Positions 21,890 through 33,177 of a stretch of DNA of 64,000 nt are shown here, piece after piece. A program made the translations under genes and the position numbers. Position 1 is the first letter of the stretch; each line of letters opens with the position of its first letter. The DNA is taken from contig CM022303.1 in assembly GCA_011799875.1 (NCBI GenBank), forward strand, positions 302,730,566-302,794,565, in the 5' to 3' direction. The notes beneath the pieces are model-generated. The model was not told where the DNA came from. It did not search any database and saw only the letters and a program-made list of their open reading frames with translations. This stretch comes from Thinopyrum elongatum. Lineage: Eukaryota; Streptophyta; Magnoliopsida; Poales; Poaceae.

Positions 21890-22093
21890 TGTATGGAATC
21901 ATTCATGAAGTACTCACGCACAACAGAAGGAAGCGCAGTAGATACAACATCACAGTCATCTTGACATACAGATCCATACATAAGTTTGGTTACAGACTAG
22001 CGTTATAACAGCATGAAGGTAAGCTAGACAACTTAGGCAGCACGCAGGCATGCGGTGGAGGGATACAACAACGCGACATAGCGACATGCTACA

Positions 22094-22864
22094 TCAACAT
22101 CGAGGAAAACCTCTGTAACGGGGTAACTGCAAGTGCGGACGATGAATGGCCATCGTAGGAAAATCCTGCTCTCCATGTGCACTCTGATGCAGAATCCAGT
22201 CTCGAGCTGGAAGAAGAGGTCCACGTGCAGGTGTGTGACCTCCAACAGCAGGCCAATCAATACCAGTATACATCTGACTCCTGCGCGGGTAAAGGATGTA
22301 CTCTGGATGTATCCCTGCACGAACAGCTGGTAGCAACTGTGTCATAGCATCGTAGAGATGTGCTCGAGTGGCAAACAACTCGACGGCAAGAGCCCGAATA
22401 GTGCGATCCAGAGCCTGAGTGCACTGAATCAGAACCTGCGGGTCATAACGACGATGCTCGTACGGGGCACAGATAGCTGTGTAGTACCCAGTAGCATCTC
22501 TAGCAGGGGCATACGGAATGTATCGGAACTCAGAGGCATCCAAGCTAATGCTGAGCTCTCCTCAGAGACATGCGACAGCAGAATAGGCGGCATCATGGAC
22601 TGCCATCTCAATCCTCACGCCGATACCATGAAAAAGGTGTAGCTCAGTGTCTGAGTCATCTTGCTGATCATAGATACGAACGTCAGCATGGTACTGCTCC
22701 TGGTTGAACTCACGGTAATCCTCGTAGACCATGTACTCAGGGTACCAGCGATAGCCCAGTCTGGTCAGGAGGGTGATCAGGACAGCTGGAAAACCAGGGG
22801 CATCACGAGCCCAAGTGCGAAGCACAAGCTACGTCGCAGGGCGTGGTGGAAACAAATGATCCAT
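22094..22864 (-). pseudogene. Extra ORF upstream of gag, copy B, two nonsense codons
   Basis: Homologue of 2475-3245 in copy A. The ATG at 22864-22862 follows CTGTTTCAG directly, so a spliced message could begin translation there. Codon 12 is TAG (22831-22829) where A has CAG, and a second stop (TGA near 22562) stands where A has CGA. Otherwise the frame is the same through 22094 and similarity to A is high (YRWYPEYMVYE, EFNQEQY, YDQQ, FRYIPYAP). Both stops are single C-to-T changes. Confidence 0.75.
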
Positions 22865-23242
22865 CTGAAACAGAGGAAATTTAGGATTGTCAGATGAAAT
22901 TGAGAATTATAATACAACTCGGAGAGAAAAGGTTAAACAAACCAATGGAAAGGAAAATGATTATCAGACTAATCCGATCAATGGTAAGGAATAAGCATAG
23001 ATATCCAGCTCTCCGGGTAGACGAGATTTACGAGATCCTAAGTGTCGGCGTTAGTGAAATTCATTTAACCCGAATAGAAGAGAGATCAAAGTCCTAGAGT
23101 AAGGAAGAGGAATAAAAGATCCTAATATCACCCAATTGGCAACGTGGGTCCGTAAGCCACACAGCCAAGTTAGTAAAATAGTTTTGGACCACTAGACTGA
23201 ACTTCGGCCAAGGAGTTGGAAGGGGGATTCCTACAGGCAGTC

Positions 23243-23255
23243 GGCTTTGATACCA
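23243..23255 (-). other. Primer-binding site, copy B
   Basis: Minus-strand TGGTATCAAAGCC three bases from the end of the 5' LTR; initiator tRNA-Met type with one mismatch to copy A. Confidence 0.85.
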
Positions 23256-23258
23256 ACC

Positions 23259-26200
23259 TGTGACGCCCCCGGCTTAATCATGCACTAATCATACACGCAA
23301 ATGCACACGATCAAGCCTAAGGACTCACTTGAAGATATCACAACACAACTCTAGACACAATTTAAAATAATACAAGCTTTATATTACAAGCCAGGGGCCT
23401 CGAGGGCTCGAATACATAAGCTCGCATACAAATGTCAGCGGAAGCATCAGATATCTGAGTACAGATATAATAGAAAGACAGATAGGCCTTTAAAAGCCGA
23501 GGCAAAAGAAAACACTACGATCGAAAAGGCGCAGGCCTCCTGCCTGGGACCCTCCGATCCTACTCCTGGTCGTCGGCAAGCTCGTAGTAGTAACCACCCT
23601 CGGGGTGGTAGTAGTAGTCATCGACGGGGGCAGCTGGCTCCGGGGCTCTGTCATCTGGTTGCATCAAACGGATATGGGGAAAAAGAGGAAGCAAAGCAAC
23701 CGTGAGTACTCATCTGAAGTACTCAGAAAGCAAGGATCTACACTACATATGCAACATTATCAAAGAAAGGCTGTATATCTGGACTGGGCTGCAGAAATGC
23801 CAGAATAGAGAGAAGCCTAGTCCTATCGAAGACTAGCATCTTCAGCGGTCTTGCAGCAATAGAAGAGTGTAGATTAGTATAGTATAAAGTAGTAGCAGTA
23901 ATCAGTATCAACCTCGCCCAGAGATCCTTCCTCGACTCCCTGCGGGAAAGCGATCCCAGAGCCATACTATCCATTTCTCATCTCAAGTATCCAGTTCTAG
24001 TTGTATTGATCGGGATACAACTTCGAGCGTCCGTTACCGAGGATCTGGCTATGCATAGATTAGTTCTTCCCTGCAAGGGAGCACCAACTTACCCACCACG
24101 CTCGATTAACTTCGGCCGGACACACTTTTCTGGGTCATGCCCGGCCTCGGCCAAACGATACGCCGCAACCCGACCTAGGCTTAACAGAGAGGTCAGCACG
24201 CCGGACTAACCTATGCCCCCAGGGGTCTTGGGTCATCGCCCCGGACGCTCCTGCATGTTGCGTACACCGCCGGTGAGCAGACCTAGCAACCCCTTAATAC
24301 AAGCGCGGTTGCGTTCCCAGTCCAACCCAGTGTGTGCCGCTCAGTCGCTGACATCTATTAAGCTTCGACTAATGCATACGACGCAGAGTGCCCATAACTG
24401 TTCCCATGTGATGGTTAGTGCTATCGAGCCAAAGGCCCACTCGGATCAAATATCCAAATCATTAGTGCGTTGGGGGTTGTGCGGTAAGGAGCAGAGACTC
24501 ACAATCGATGTGACCCCATCGCCCCGTCTCGAGGACTTGCGGCAAGGGCTAAGAATGCCCGACCATGCCTCGTAATTATCTCACGGGCACCCTCCAGGTC
24601 AACCCATCTCCACAACACTCACGGGTACCCCTCAGGGCCGACCCGATGTCACCATGATTTTCTGTTAAGTCAAAGTAACCGTGTGTCCAAACACCAGGGG
24701 GAAACCTGAGGAATCACCCTCGATGGATTCCACCTAATGTAGTCATCAAGGTGAACTTAGGAGGAATCACCCTCGAGGTTCACACTTGTGGTGTTGCACG
24801 ACGGCGTCGTTATCGGAAGTGGTGAAGGAGGAATCACCCTCGATGACCACGACCGAATAGCTACTCTACAGATTTAACATCAGAAGTTCTAAATGAGGTA
24901 TCACCCTCAGCACTCGATGGTAATGCAGCAGTGTCATACAACTAAGGGGGTGATGTGCGGTGCTGGGGCCTGGTTGTTGATCACGTTGATCGAGTCATCT
25001 GATAATCCAGCGGGGCAACTAGGACAAAGAGGGGCCTTTGGTGGGTCTCTAACCAGCCTATACTAAGCAGTTTAGGATAAACAAGTAGGTATCAACAGCA
25101 GTTACAAAATAGGCTATGCATCAGAAATAGGATAAACAGTAGCAGCAGCAAATTTCTAATGCAAGCAGGAGGGAGAAAGAATAGGCGATATAGACATGTT
25201 CAAAGGGGGGGAGGGCTTGCCTGGAAGCTCTGCAGCAAAGGTCTGGTCATCAACGGTGCAGTCAACCCGGAGCTGCGTCGGTCTCGGGGACTACCTCGGT
25301 ACCGGGATCTACCGAGAGAGAAGAGGGGGCAGAAACAGATAAATACACAGCAAACATATGCAACACAGAGCATGCTATGCTAAGATGCAGTGCAGGGTTG
25401 CCTAAAAGCATGTTTAAGTCATTTTAGTTATTTTAGGATTAAAGTTGGATTTATTAACCATTATATATGCACTATTCATCTACCGGAAATGGGAAAAAGT
25501 TGTGGGTTCACCTACTTAGAGGATCCCGACGCGGAAACAGATAGCACGGTTGGGTTTGTCTTGTCGTTCTGAGCAACTTTCATGTACAAAGTATTTTCAT
25601 CCGAGCTACGGTTTATTTTCTATGATTTTCCAAAGATTTAATCATTTTCTTAATTTATTTAATTATTTTAAATCAATATTATCCAGAATAGTATGGGATG
25701 ACATCAGCATGATGTATGTGTGATGTCAGCAGTCAACAGTGCGGTTGACTGGAGTTAAACCTGGCCTGTGGGTCCGTGGGACCACATGTCAGTGACTGTG
25801 GCACTAACAGAGGGGTTATTCTAAACTAATTAGGTTAATTAGTGGGTGGGCCCCAGTAGTCAGTGAGTGATTAGCATTTAAATTAATTAATTAACAAATT
25901 ATCTATTTAACTAAAATCGTTTAATCAGGCGGGACCCACATGTCAGTGGGCCACGGCGCCCAGTCAGTAGTTGACCCAGTCAACTGGGGCCCGTGGGGCC
26001 GCGGTCAGTCTCACAGGAGGCTGCCACGTCGGCGCCAGGTCGGACGCTGGCCGGAGACGCGCCGGAGTTGGCTCCGGCGAGCCAAACACGGTGGCACACG
26101 TCGGGAGGGGTTCGGGTTTCGCGCACAGGGGGTTTCCGGGGCCGTGGCTTGGTGCGTTCGACGCGGCTCGGTGTCGCGCGTCGAATGCAGTGGCCGGAGC

Positions 26201-27415
26201 GGCTGGGATGGCCTGAGCGAGTGCTATGACCTCGCCGGCGGCGAGCCGTTCGGGTGGTGCTCGGGTAACTCGCTTCGGCATGCAAATGGACGAGGCGAAG
26301 CACTGGGGAGGCTCTACACGGCACGGCGAGGAGGATGGACAGCAGCAAGGGACCAAATGGTCACCGAACGGTCGCCAGCGACGAGGTCCGCTGCGGTGAG
26401 CTCGGGCGCCGGTGGAACTAGCACTAGCGGGCTCAAACATCGGCGGGGAAAGCGGGAGGAGAAGGCGGAGCTCACCGGGAGGCTACGAAAAGCCGGCGCG
26501 GGGTTTAGTAGCTGCAGGGAGGTTGGGGATGGCCGGAGTTCGTCGGCGTCCGAGACGAGGTGGCCGGCTCGATCCGCTCAATGTCGAGCCCGTCGTCTTC
26601 AATGGCTCGGCTCAGGCTACGCAGCGGAGGGCGGCGGAGCTTCTTGACATCTCGCCGGGGCTCGGGGTCGTAGGAGTGCACGGAATCGACGGCGGCGATG
26701 GCGGGCGCTTTCGGGTGCGCCCAAACGAGAGCGAGGGAGGGGACGAGAGGGGGATCTGGTGGGCTAGGGTTTCGGGGGAGGACGAGAGGGGCTCAGGGCA
26801 GGACTTAACCGCGACGGGGAGCCGCGGGATGCGCGACAGCGCGACGGGCGTCGCCGTGTTGGCAGGCGCGTGCGACAGCGGGCGATGAGGAGGACGACGC
26901 GGCTAGGTGGGCTGGGCTGGTTCCTGTAGCTCACAGGCCTAAGTGCACAGTAGTCATTAGGCCTTTTTCTAATTCTTATTTTCTATTTTCTGTTTTGCTA
27001 ATTGTTTAGCCACTAAACTACTTTTACAATATAAGTGACGTAGCACATAAATTGCAGTGCATTATTATCTACCACCAAAAGCTGGTTTGGGTAAGATATA
27101 ATTTCATATTTAATTTAGATTAAATAAAAGGTTAATAAATGTTGCTGTTAGCCACTGTTTGAGGTTGTTAGGGTCACTTAACTAATCCCATTGATGTTGG
27201 TTACAATTTTATAATTGCCTCTGAATTAATTGCTATTTAATGAACATTTTAGTTTCCAACTTGGAACAACTTTTGTTTTCACTTTAAATTAAATTAAAGT
27301 TTGAATTAGGAGTTTGAAATGCAATATGATGCAAATGATGACTAGGCACTGTTAAACTTGCTGACATGGTATTAACTAAGGGTGATCACTGTGGTTAATT
27401 ACACGGGGTGTTACA
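23259..27415 (-). repeat. 5' LTR of copy B (minus)
   Basis: Bounded by TGTGACGCCCCC and GGTGTTACA on the plus strand, followed by the TSD AAGTA. Counterpart of 16554-20686 with about 3.5% divergence in the part compared. It keeps the 23-codon ORF (25583-25512) and the Tyr-rich segment, but has a 2-base deletion in the acidic segment (around 25265) and CpG-decayed TGACGTCA sites. Confidence 0.95.
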
Positions 27416-27420
27416 AAGTA

Positions 27421-27648
27421 TCTGAAGAGAGAAAACAAAAAATATTTGCAAAAGATTTGAAAATCAAATTCAAATCCATTTTTACAGTTGTTGCAAAAAA
27501 TGATTTTTCTAAAGTATTTTATTTGCCTCCGAAAAATAGTTCATATTTTTCTATGCAAAATTCCAAGATTTTTGATATATTATATGCGTATGGAAAATTT
27601 TATTTTTATTTTATTTTTGTTCTTCTATTTTTATTTTTTTTAAAGTCC
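27421..27648 (+). repeat. Unassigned gypsy-like LTR, segment 2
   Basis: Continuation of 15982-16553 after copy B. AT-rich and T-rich near 27600-27640; no coding signal. Interrupted at 27649 by the hAT element. Confidence 0.55.
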
Positions 27649-27656
27649 GTTTAAAC

Positions 27657-28123
27657 CAATGTTGAGGATATCGCTTATCGTTATCGTCTCGGTCAGTTGG
27701 GGATTAGAGATTAATCGGAAATCGGCCGATTAATCGATTTTATCGGTCGACTATTAATCGGATATTTTTTTACAAATCCTAGGTTCTCAACACTAAAATA
27801 TGTTATATTCAACACCAAAAAATATTGGACGGAAGTGTTACCATGATTCCTAGCCTTTTAATCCTCGTATAATGACAAACAAAATAGGAGAACAATATAT
27901 ATTGCGTAACAAGGTCTACAAAACACAAATAAACATAGTTTTTGCAAACATAGTGTGATGAATAGGTCCGATTTATCGGTAGATTTCCGATAAATCGCTT
28001 GTCATAGCGATAAATCGGCCCAAAAGATAAACGGTGAAGATAAGGCATTATCTTATCGGTCACCCCTCGAGTAGCGATAAATCGGAAGATTAATCGTTGA
28101 ATCGGAAGATTTTTTGAACAGTG
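27657..28123. mobile_element. Non-autonomous hAT-like element, 467 bp
   Basis: Flanked by an exact 8-bp duplication GTTTAAAC (27649-27656 and 28124-28131). Ends are short imperfect inverted repeats: CAATGTTGAGGATA at the left and, inverted, CACTGTTCAAAAAA at the right, fitting the hAT pattern CA-N-TGTT. No transposase is encoded. GATTAATCG and ATAAATCGG motifs crowd both ends (27700-27770 and 27965-28110), as subterminal transposase-binding repeats do in hAT elements. The target is itself a palindrome. Confidence 0.8.
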
Positions 28124-28131
28124 GTTTAAAC

Positions 28132-29790
28132 AGTGCCAGGCCGAAGCCCAGTACTGCTCCCTCTCTCTCTCCCCACGGCCTAGCTGGCCTAGCCACTCCC
28201 TCCTGCGCCAAAAATCCTTCAGGCCGGCTGCCCGCTCCCTCGCTCACCTGCCACTGTCGCTGACTCATGGGACCCGCCGCTCTTCTTCTCCCCCCACACC
28301 ATGCCGCTACAAAGTGCGTCCTAGCCGCGCCAAATCCCGAATTCATCGGGATTGCGATCCCGAGCTTGCCTCCTTCCGCACGCCTATGTCCTATAAATAG
28401 CTGGGCAACCCCTCTTCAGATCTCCCCTAGAACCCTTGCCCAAAGCCACCGAAGAGCACGCACGAGCGCATCCAATCTCCCTGGTCGAAGCTACTTCCGC
28501 CACCGATTTCCACTCCAGTAAGCCGCTCCGACCTCCCAAATCTTGCCGCTCAACAAATCTTTTCCTTGCTAATCTAATGGACATTTTCTTGCCCCCTCCT
28601 TTTCATCATAGAGGCGAACCCCGGCTCTCATGCCCCACCTGAGTTCACCGGAGCACCAAAGCTTCTGCGGCCATGCTCTGCCCTGCCCCGACACCCACGA
28701 TGAGCAACACCACCGCCGCCGGGGTCTCGTCGCTCCACCGCATCCTCTCGACTCAACCACCGCCGCCCTAGGCCACCGGACCATCGCGGGCACCCATGCC
28801 CGAGCCGCTGATGCCATCATCATTGTCATCCACCACTGTAAGCCCAGCCCCATCCCCATCCATCCAATCTAGAGTAGATGGCCCAGATTAGATCTAGCTT
28901 TGTTTTTTGTTTTGAACGCTAAGCCCTCTATTGCGGACGTTTGCCACTTAGGCCTTGCAGCGAACACTTTATATTGCTGTGCGCCATGTAGCCCGTGAAG
29001 ATCTGTTTTTTTATTTAGCCACCACCTTCGAATACCCTAAGTCTCGGCCGTCTGATGCTTTATGCCGTAGCAATCGCCTCTCAGCCAGTCAGAGTGCGCC
29101 ACATGGCCGTAGCCAATCCGTAGGGTTGCTATTTTTTTAGTTACTTAAAAAAACAGATTTAGTTTCAATTTTAGATTGCTTCTATCTTTTGTGTTTTTAA
29201 TCCAATTTGAGTGATTCTTTTTTGCATTGGATTAAGAATTTCATCTAGTTTCTATAGATGCCAAGTTTGGCCACGTTTTAAAAGCTTAAATTTGAATTTG
29301 CTCAAATTTTCTTGAAACCTTACTTTGTAAATATCTTGAGTTTAAAAATAGATTTTGAATTGATTCTTTTTTTCTCCTCGTCACTAGTTGTATTTTTTTG
29401 CAGTAGGAGCAACTTGGGTAATTTTAGAATAATTTCAATTAGGGTTTTAGCAAAAATAGTACTGTTTTGACCTTGTTTTTGTTTTTTCTTTCAAATTGTA
29501 CTTTTAATTGTTTTAATTTATTTTCTTTTGTCATTTTTGATAAATTTTGAATTTTTTATGTTAGTCAATAGTAGTCACTTTGATTTGTTAGTTAAAATAA
29601 ATTTTATATTTTATTTCTTTAGTTTTGTAGTAAAACTTGTTTTGATCATAAGTAGAGTTTTGTAATTGTTTTTAGGTTGATACTTTTTGCATAGAAAACT
29701 TTAGGTAAAATTCCTTCTGTTATTTAAAAAATATATTTTCTTTTCTATTAAATTTATTAGTTAAGTGTTTTATTTGCTTTTAAAGTTTTA
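28132..29790 (+). repeat. Unassigned gypsy-like LTR, segment 3, with TATA box
   Basis: Resumes after the hAT element. GC-rich at 28132-28900, with CTATAAATAG at 28391-28400, a good TATA box for LTR transcription. The rest to 29790 is strongly T-rich. Short ORFs on both strands show no family resemblance. Interrupted at 29790/29791 by a Helitron. Confidence 0.5.
28392..28398 (+). promoter_or_regulatory. TATA box of the unassigned LTR
   Basis: TATAAAT in a GC-rich context inside what looks like an LTR; position and composition fit an LTR promoter. Inferred. Confidence 0.4.
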
Positions 29791-29802
29791 CTAGCAAAAG
29801 AG

Positions 29803-29820
29803 CCCGTGCGTTGCAACGGG
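29803..29820 (-). terminator. Helitron 3' terminal hairpin
   Basis: Stem CCCGT (29803-29807) with ACGGG (29816-29820), loop of 8; eight bases to CTAG at the end of the element. This is the replication-termination hairpin of Helitrons, not a transcription terminator. Confidence 0.75.
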
Positions 29821-30300
29821 GTAACAAGATTATGTTTCGCCACTTATCACAATTGCTCCATCTCGTCATTGTCATCAACCTATTCATCCTCCTGCCCTTT
29901 TGCAAGTTTCCTTTCGCCCTTTTGCAAGTTTTATTATGTACACGGCCTTGTGGTTTCCATCATCATACTGAGCAAATGCCAGTTAGAAAGGAGAGATGGA
30001 GGTGAAGGCCTACTCTGAGTGCCATCTTAAATAACTGGAGCCTCGATCTGTTTTACTTTCCTTGTCAGCAAAATTAATGATTTTGATTTGCTTGTATCTG
30101 GGTTATATAACCAAATGCTGCTCGTGAAGCTAGTGTCCACATCCCTTGATGGTAATCATTATAGCTGCAATAGAAGGCTGTGATGTTGCATCGAATATAT
30201 TTGGGTGGGATCATGCACATGGAAAAATTTGGTACCATCGACGATGAAGGGTAAGAAAGATGTAGGTTACCTAAAAATATATTCAACTTGAAAAATAGTA

Positions 30301-30349
30301 CTCGCTCTTTAAAGAAATATAAGAGTGTTTCAATTCTTTATAGAGGGAG
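30301..30349. mobile_element. 49-bp relic of a Stowaway-like MITE
   Basis: Flanked by TA on both sides (30299-30300 and 30350-30351). Left end CTCGCTCTTTAAAGAA and inverted right end CTCCCTCTATAAAGAA match at 14 of 16 positions and resemble cereal Stowaway termini (CTCCCTCCGT...). The usual interior is missing. Confidence 0.55.
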
Positions 30350-30747
30350 TACGTGTCAAATATTGTATGGTCCGGTAGAAAGCATCTACCTAGCTTTTGC
30401 GACATCCGTTACTGCAGTTGTTGTTGCAATCAGTTGGTCAGCAGGCAAGGGCATGTACATCAGCTTGAGCTCTGAGTCAAAGAAGATATGTGAGGGACCG
30501 ATTCAACGGGGATGACCGTGTCGGCCTCCCAGCGAGACAGCTGCTTCTCCTGTGAGCTTCCACTCGAGGGAAGCGAGGCATGCGGAGCCAGCCTGGTTCC
30601 CAACATCGGCGAGCTCCCCATCTCGTTGTAAACTAATCAATGCCAAATCACAAGTATGTTTAGGGCGATCAAAAGTTGCGGTAGCAGTACTTCTTGTGCC
30701 GGTCTCTCCATGGAGTGCATATACGTATAAATGGTATAGGAAACATG

Positions 30748-30765
30748 CCCGTGCGTTGCAACGGG
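30748..30765 (-). terminator. Internal second Helitron-type hairpin
   Basis: The same 18 bases as the terminal hairpin occur again in the same orientation. Eight bases beyond, minus strand, stands CTAT instead of CTAG. It looks like a former 3' end that lost its terminator. Confidence 0.6.
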
Positions 30766-31257
30766 ACAAAAACAAATCTTGCCCATCTAAACAATTTTTG
30801 AAACTCTGAACAAAAATTTGAAAGCACAACATTTATTGGACCTGTGAATAAAATTTGAAAACGGCAACATTTTTTGGAATGGAGAACATAATTTGAAAAC
30901 ACAAACATTTTTCAATTTTACGAACATTTTTTAAAACTTGAACATTTACCAAATTTGTGAACAAATAATGAAAATAGGATTATTATTTTTGAAATGCACA
31001 AATGCATAGGCGTTTCAGTATGCATCTCTTTGGGACAAATACATACATGTAAGCTTTGGATCAATACGTCTGCTTGATAGACTCGGAGATGAATGATCCA
31101 AACCCAATCAACTCCAAGCAAAAACAAAAAGACATTTACCATTGGACGCTGGCTGATTGCTATAAGAAAGCAGCCACCTCGCTGGTGCTCCACGAGTCAT
31201 ATGGACTCCTTCAAATGGCTTGGTTCAGCTGACTATAGTCAACGAACGCATCAGCCC

Positions 31258-31285
<28 letters not shown>
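31258..31285. repeat. (CA)14 microsatellite
   Basis: Uninterrupted CA dinucleotide run inside the Helitron; likely variable between accessions. Confidence 0.95.
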
Positions 31286-31288
<3 letters not shown>

Positions 31289-31449
31289 CGCATCAGCCGC
31301 CCTGTGCATATTACGCGTGTCCAGCGGCCCACGCACCGCTGTCTCCGCACGACCTTATCTTCTTGCCGGACGTCCCTTCTTGCCCAGTCATCTTCCTCAA
31401 TCCTCCTCCCATTGTTTTTCCATGTCCTTGCGCTATCTGCCACATTTTA

Positions 31450-32520
31450 TCTCTCTCATCGCCGCTCCTCCACAGCACCATGCCTAATAGGCTCCCCTCT
31501 CTTGCCCCAGCCGCCGGAGCTCGACATGCCCTGCTGCGAGAGGCGATGGTTAGTGCAATAGTGCTGCGACGCGACGGCCGTCTTGGTTGCGGGGCGATGG
31601 CAGCTTCTGGCGACGCGTTGCTCTCCCTTCTCTATCCAGAGTGCCCACGAACAACTTGGCATCGCCCCGCCACTCCTGGAGTGCGCGGCCGGAGTCAGCA
31701 GCATCGTCACCAGGAACGAGCGCCACGGAGGCCAAGCTTCCGACCTGGCCAGTCCACTGCCGCTCCACCGCCTCGTCGGCTAGGCCGCAGGTGAGCACGC
31801 ACAGCTGCGCCTCGGCCTCTCCTCGTCCCCGTGCTCTCCATCTCCTGCCTGACCTCCGCTCCCTCCATTTTTTACTCTGTGCAGCGCCGCCATCGGAGCT
31901 TCATGGCCGCCGACACCTTCAACCGTTGCCACATGCCGCCCGGGCTTGCCCATGTCTCGATCCAGCCGGCAAACGGATGGATCCGTCTTCCCCGTGTCCT
32001 TCCCAGGCTTCTCTGCCTCGCCGGAGTCGTCAAGGCGCCGGCCCTCATCCACCAAGTCAACTGCACCGCATCCCTGCTTCGTCTCGGGAGGAGCAGCGAG
32101 CCAGCGCCCACCACTACATCGAGCACTGCTCGATCCGACCGCGTCGCCCAAGGCCCAGTCCGCCGCCGCCTTGCTCCGCCCTCGCCGTCCTCCCGCTGGT
32201 GAGCAGCACCTGCGGCATGCCGCCCTTCGCCCCGTCTCTCTTCTTTCTTCTTCTTCCTCTCACCTTTACTCAAATCTCTCTCCGCTGCACACCACAGGAG
32301 GTCGCCGCCGGCACGAACACCGAAGAGGAGGCAGGCGGGCTGAGGGGAGATCGCCGGCGTGGCCCTCTTCCGCGGTGGTCTCCAGCGGGAGGCGCGAAAT
32401 CGGGCAGTCGGGTGCGGTCGTCTCTGGCGCGTGACAGCGAGAGGGGAAATTGGGAAATTGGGAGTGGATCACCTGGTGGACTGCGGATTGAATACCCCAA
32501 AACCCAGGGTCTTATTTGTA
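31450..32520 (+). other. GC-rich, gene-fragment-like block in the Helitron
   Basis: High-GC sequence with open frames on both strands (longest on plus 31587-32570). The predicted proteins are Pro/Ser/Arg/Ala-rich and match no family I know. Two exon-intron-like patterns are visible on the plus strand: GCCGCAG|GTGAGC near 31789 with TCTGTGCAG near 31884, and GCTG|GTGAGC near 32200 with CACCACAG near 32298. This suggests fragments of a host gene captured by the Helitron, opposite to its own orientation. I cannot name the gene. Confidence 0.35.
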
Positions 32521-32573
32521 AAAGTGCGACGACGTACGACAGAAACGCTAGCCGCTTTATTATTAGGTAGAGA

Positions 32574-33177
32574 ATTAGGACAAGAACCATTTTGTGAGTT
32601 TTCTTTGAAGTTTTCTTTGTAATTTTATTTGGTTTTCTTAGTGATTACATTGTTGCTTTTTATTTGATTGTTAATTTGATTGCTAGTGTGAATTCTTATG
32701 TGATTGCAATGTTTTGACTATATATAGATTTTCCTCGGAGAGTGAGAGTGTTATAATCTTCAAGTAATACCAGGCAAGTTCACCTTGACCATTTTATTCA
32801 TACATATATTTTTATTGCATTTAGTGCCACCGTTCAACAATCCCTCCAGTAGTGATACTGAATATTGTAGTTGAGTAAAATGCATGAGGTAGGAACCCAC
32901 CTCCCTGTTATCAAGCGCCGGGACGATAGTTACTTTAATGCTATGCTATAGTAGACGGGGGTTGGTATGAGTGTTCGGGAGTGGTGTGAGAAGGAGGACT
33001 CTATGTCAATGGCGACAACTTCATGATGGCATCTTCAAAGCCTACATCTTCAAGAACTCAAGACTTCAAGACTAGAGACAAGATTTCAATACACACTACT
33101 GGGTGAAGGATGGTTTAGATGGGCAACCTGGAGCAACCAGTGGATGGCCGGGATGCATGGAGAAGCACCATGACATC
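32574..33177 (+). repeat. Unassigned gypsy-like element, segment 4
   Basis: Resumes after the Helitron in T-rich sequence and continues to the Sabrina/WHAM-type LTR. No LTR end (CA plus PBS) could be placed with confidence, so whether this is still LTR or already internal sequence is open. No ORF of note. Confidence 0.45.

Larger units (their letters stand above)
16554..27415 (-). mobile_element. Tekay-clade chromovirus, internally deleted copy B
   Basis: Complete insertion on the minus strand with both LTRs and an exact 5-bp TSD AAGTA (16549-16553 and 27416-27420). LTRs are 4133 and 4157 bp; I counted 17 differences in the first 490 bp, about 3.5%, or roughly 1.3 My at 1.3e-8. The internal part is only 2572 bp against 5839 in copy A: gag, protease, RT, RNase H and the integrase zinc domain are missing. 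The extra ORF lies next to the integrase core near 21890. It is non-autonomous, but keeps PBS, purine tract, extra ORF and chromodomain. Confidence 0.95.
29791..32573 (-). mobile_element. Helitron (non-autonomous), about 2.78 kb
   Basis: On the minus strand it starts TCTCTACCTAATAATAAAG (32573 downward), the plant Helitron 5' end, and finishes with hairpin CCCGT-loop-ACGGG, eight bases and CTAG (29794-29791), followed by T. That is the Helitron terminus: TC start, hairpin, CTRR end, no TSD. The 5' flank on the minus strand is T rather than the expected A, so the 5' boundary may be off by one or two. No Rep/helicase is seen. A second hairpin sits inside at 30748-30765. Contents include GC-rich gene-like sequence (31300-32500), a mini-Stowaway and a CA repeat. 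Confidence 0.75.

Noticed and set aside
31093..32570. Long plus-strand ORFs (233 and 327 codons) in the Helitron as intact host genes
   Set aside because: Low-complexity composition, mutually overlapping frames on both strands, likely unspliced reading through introns.
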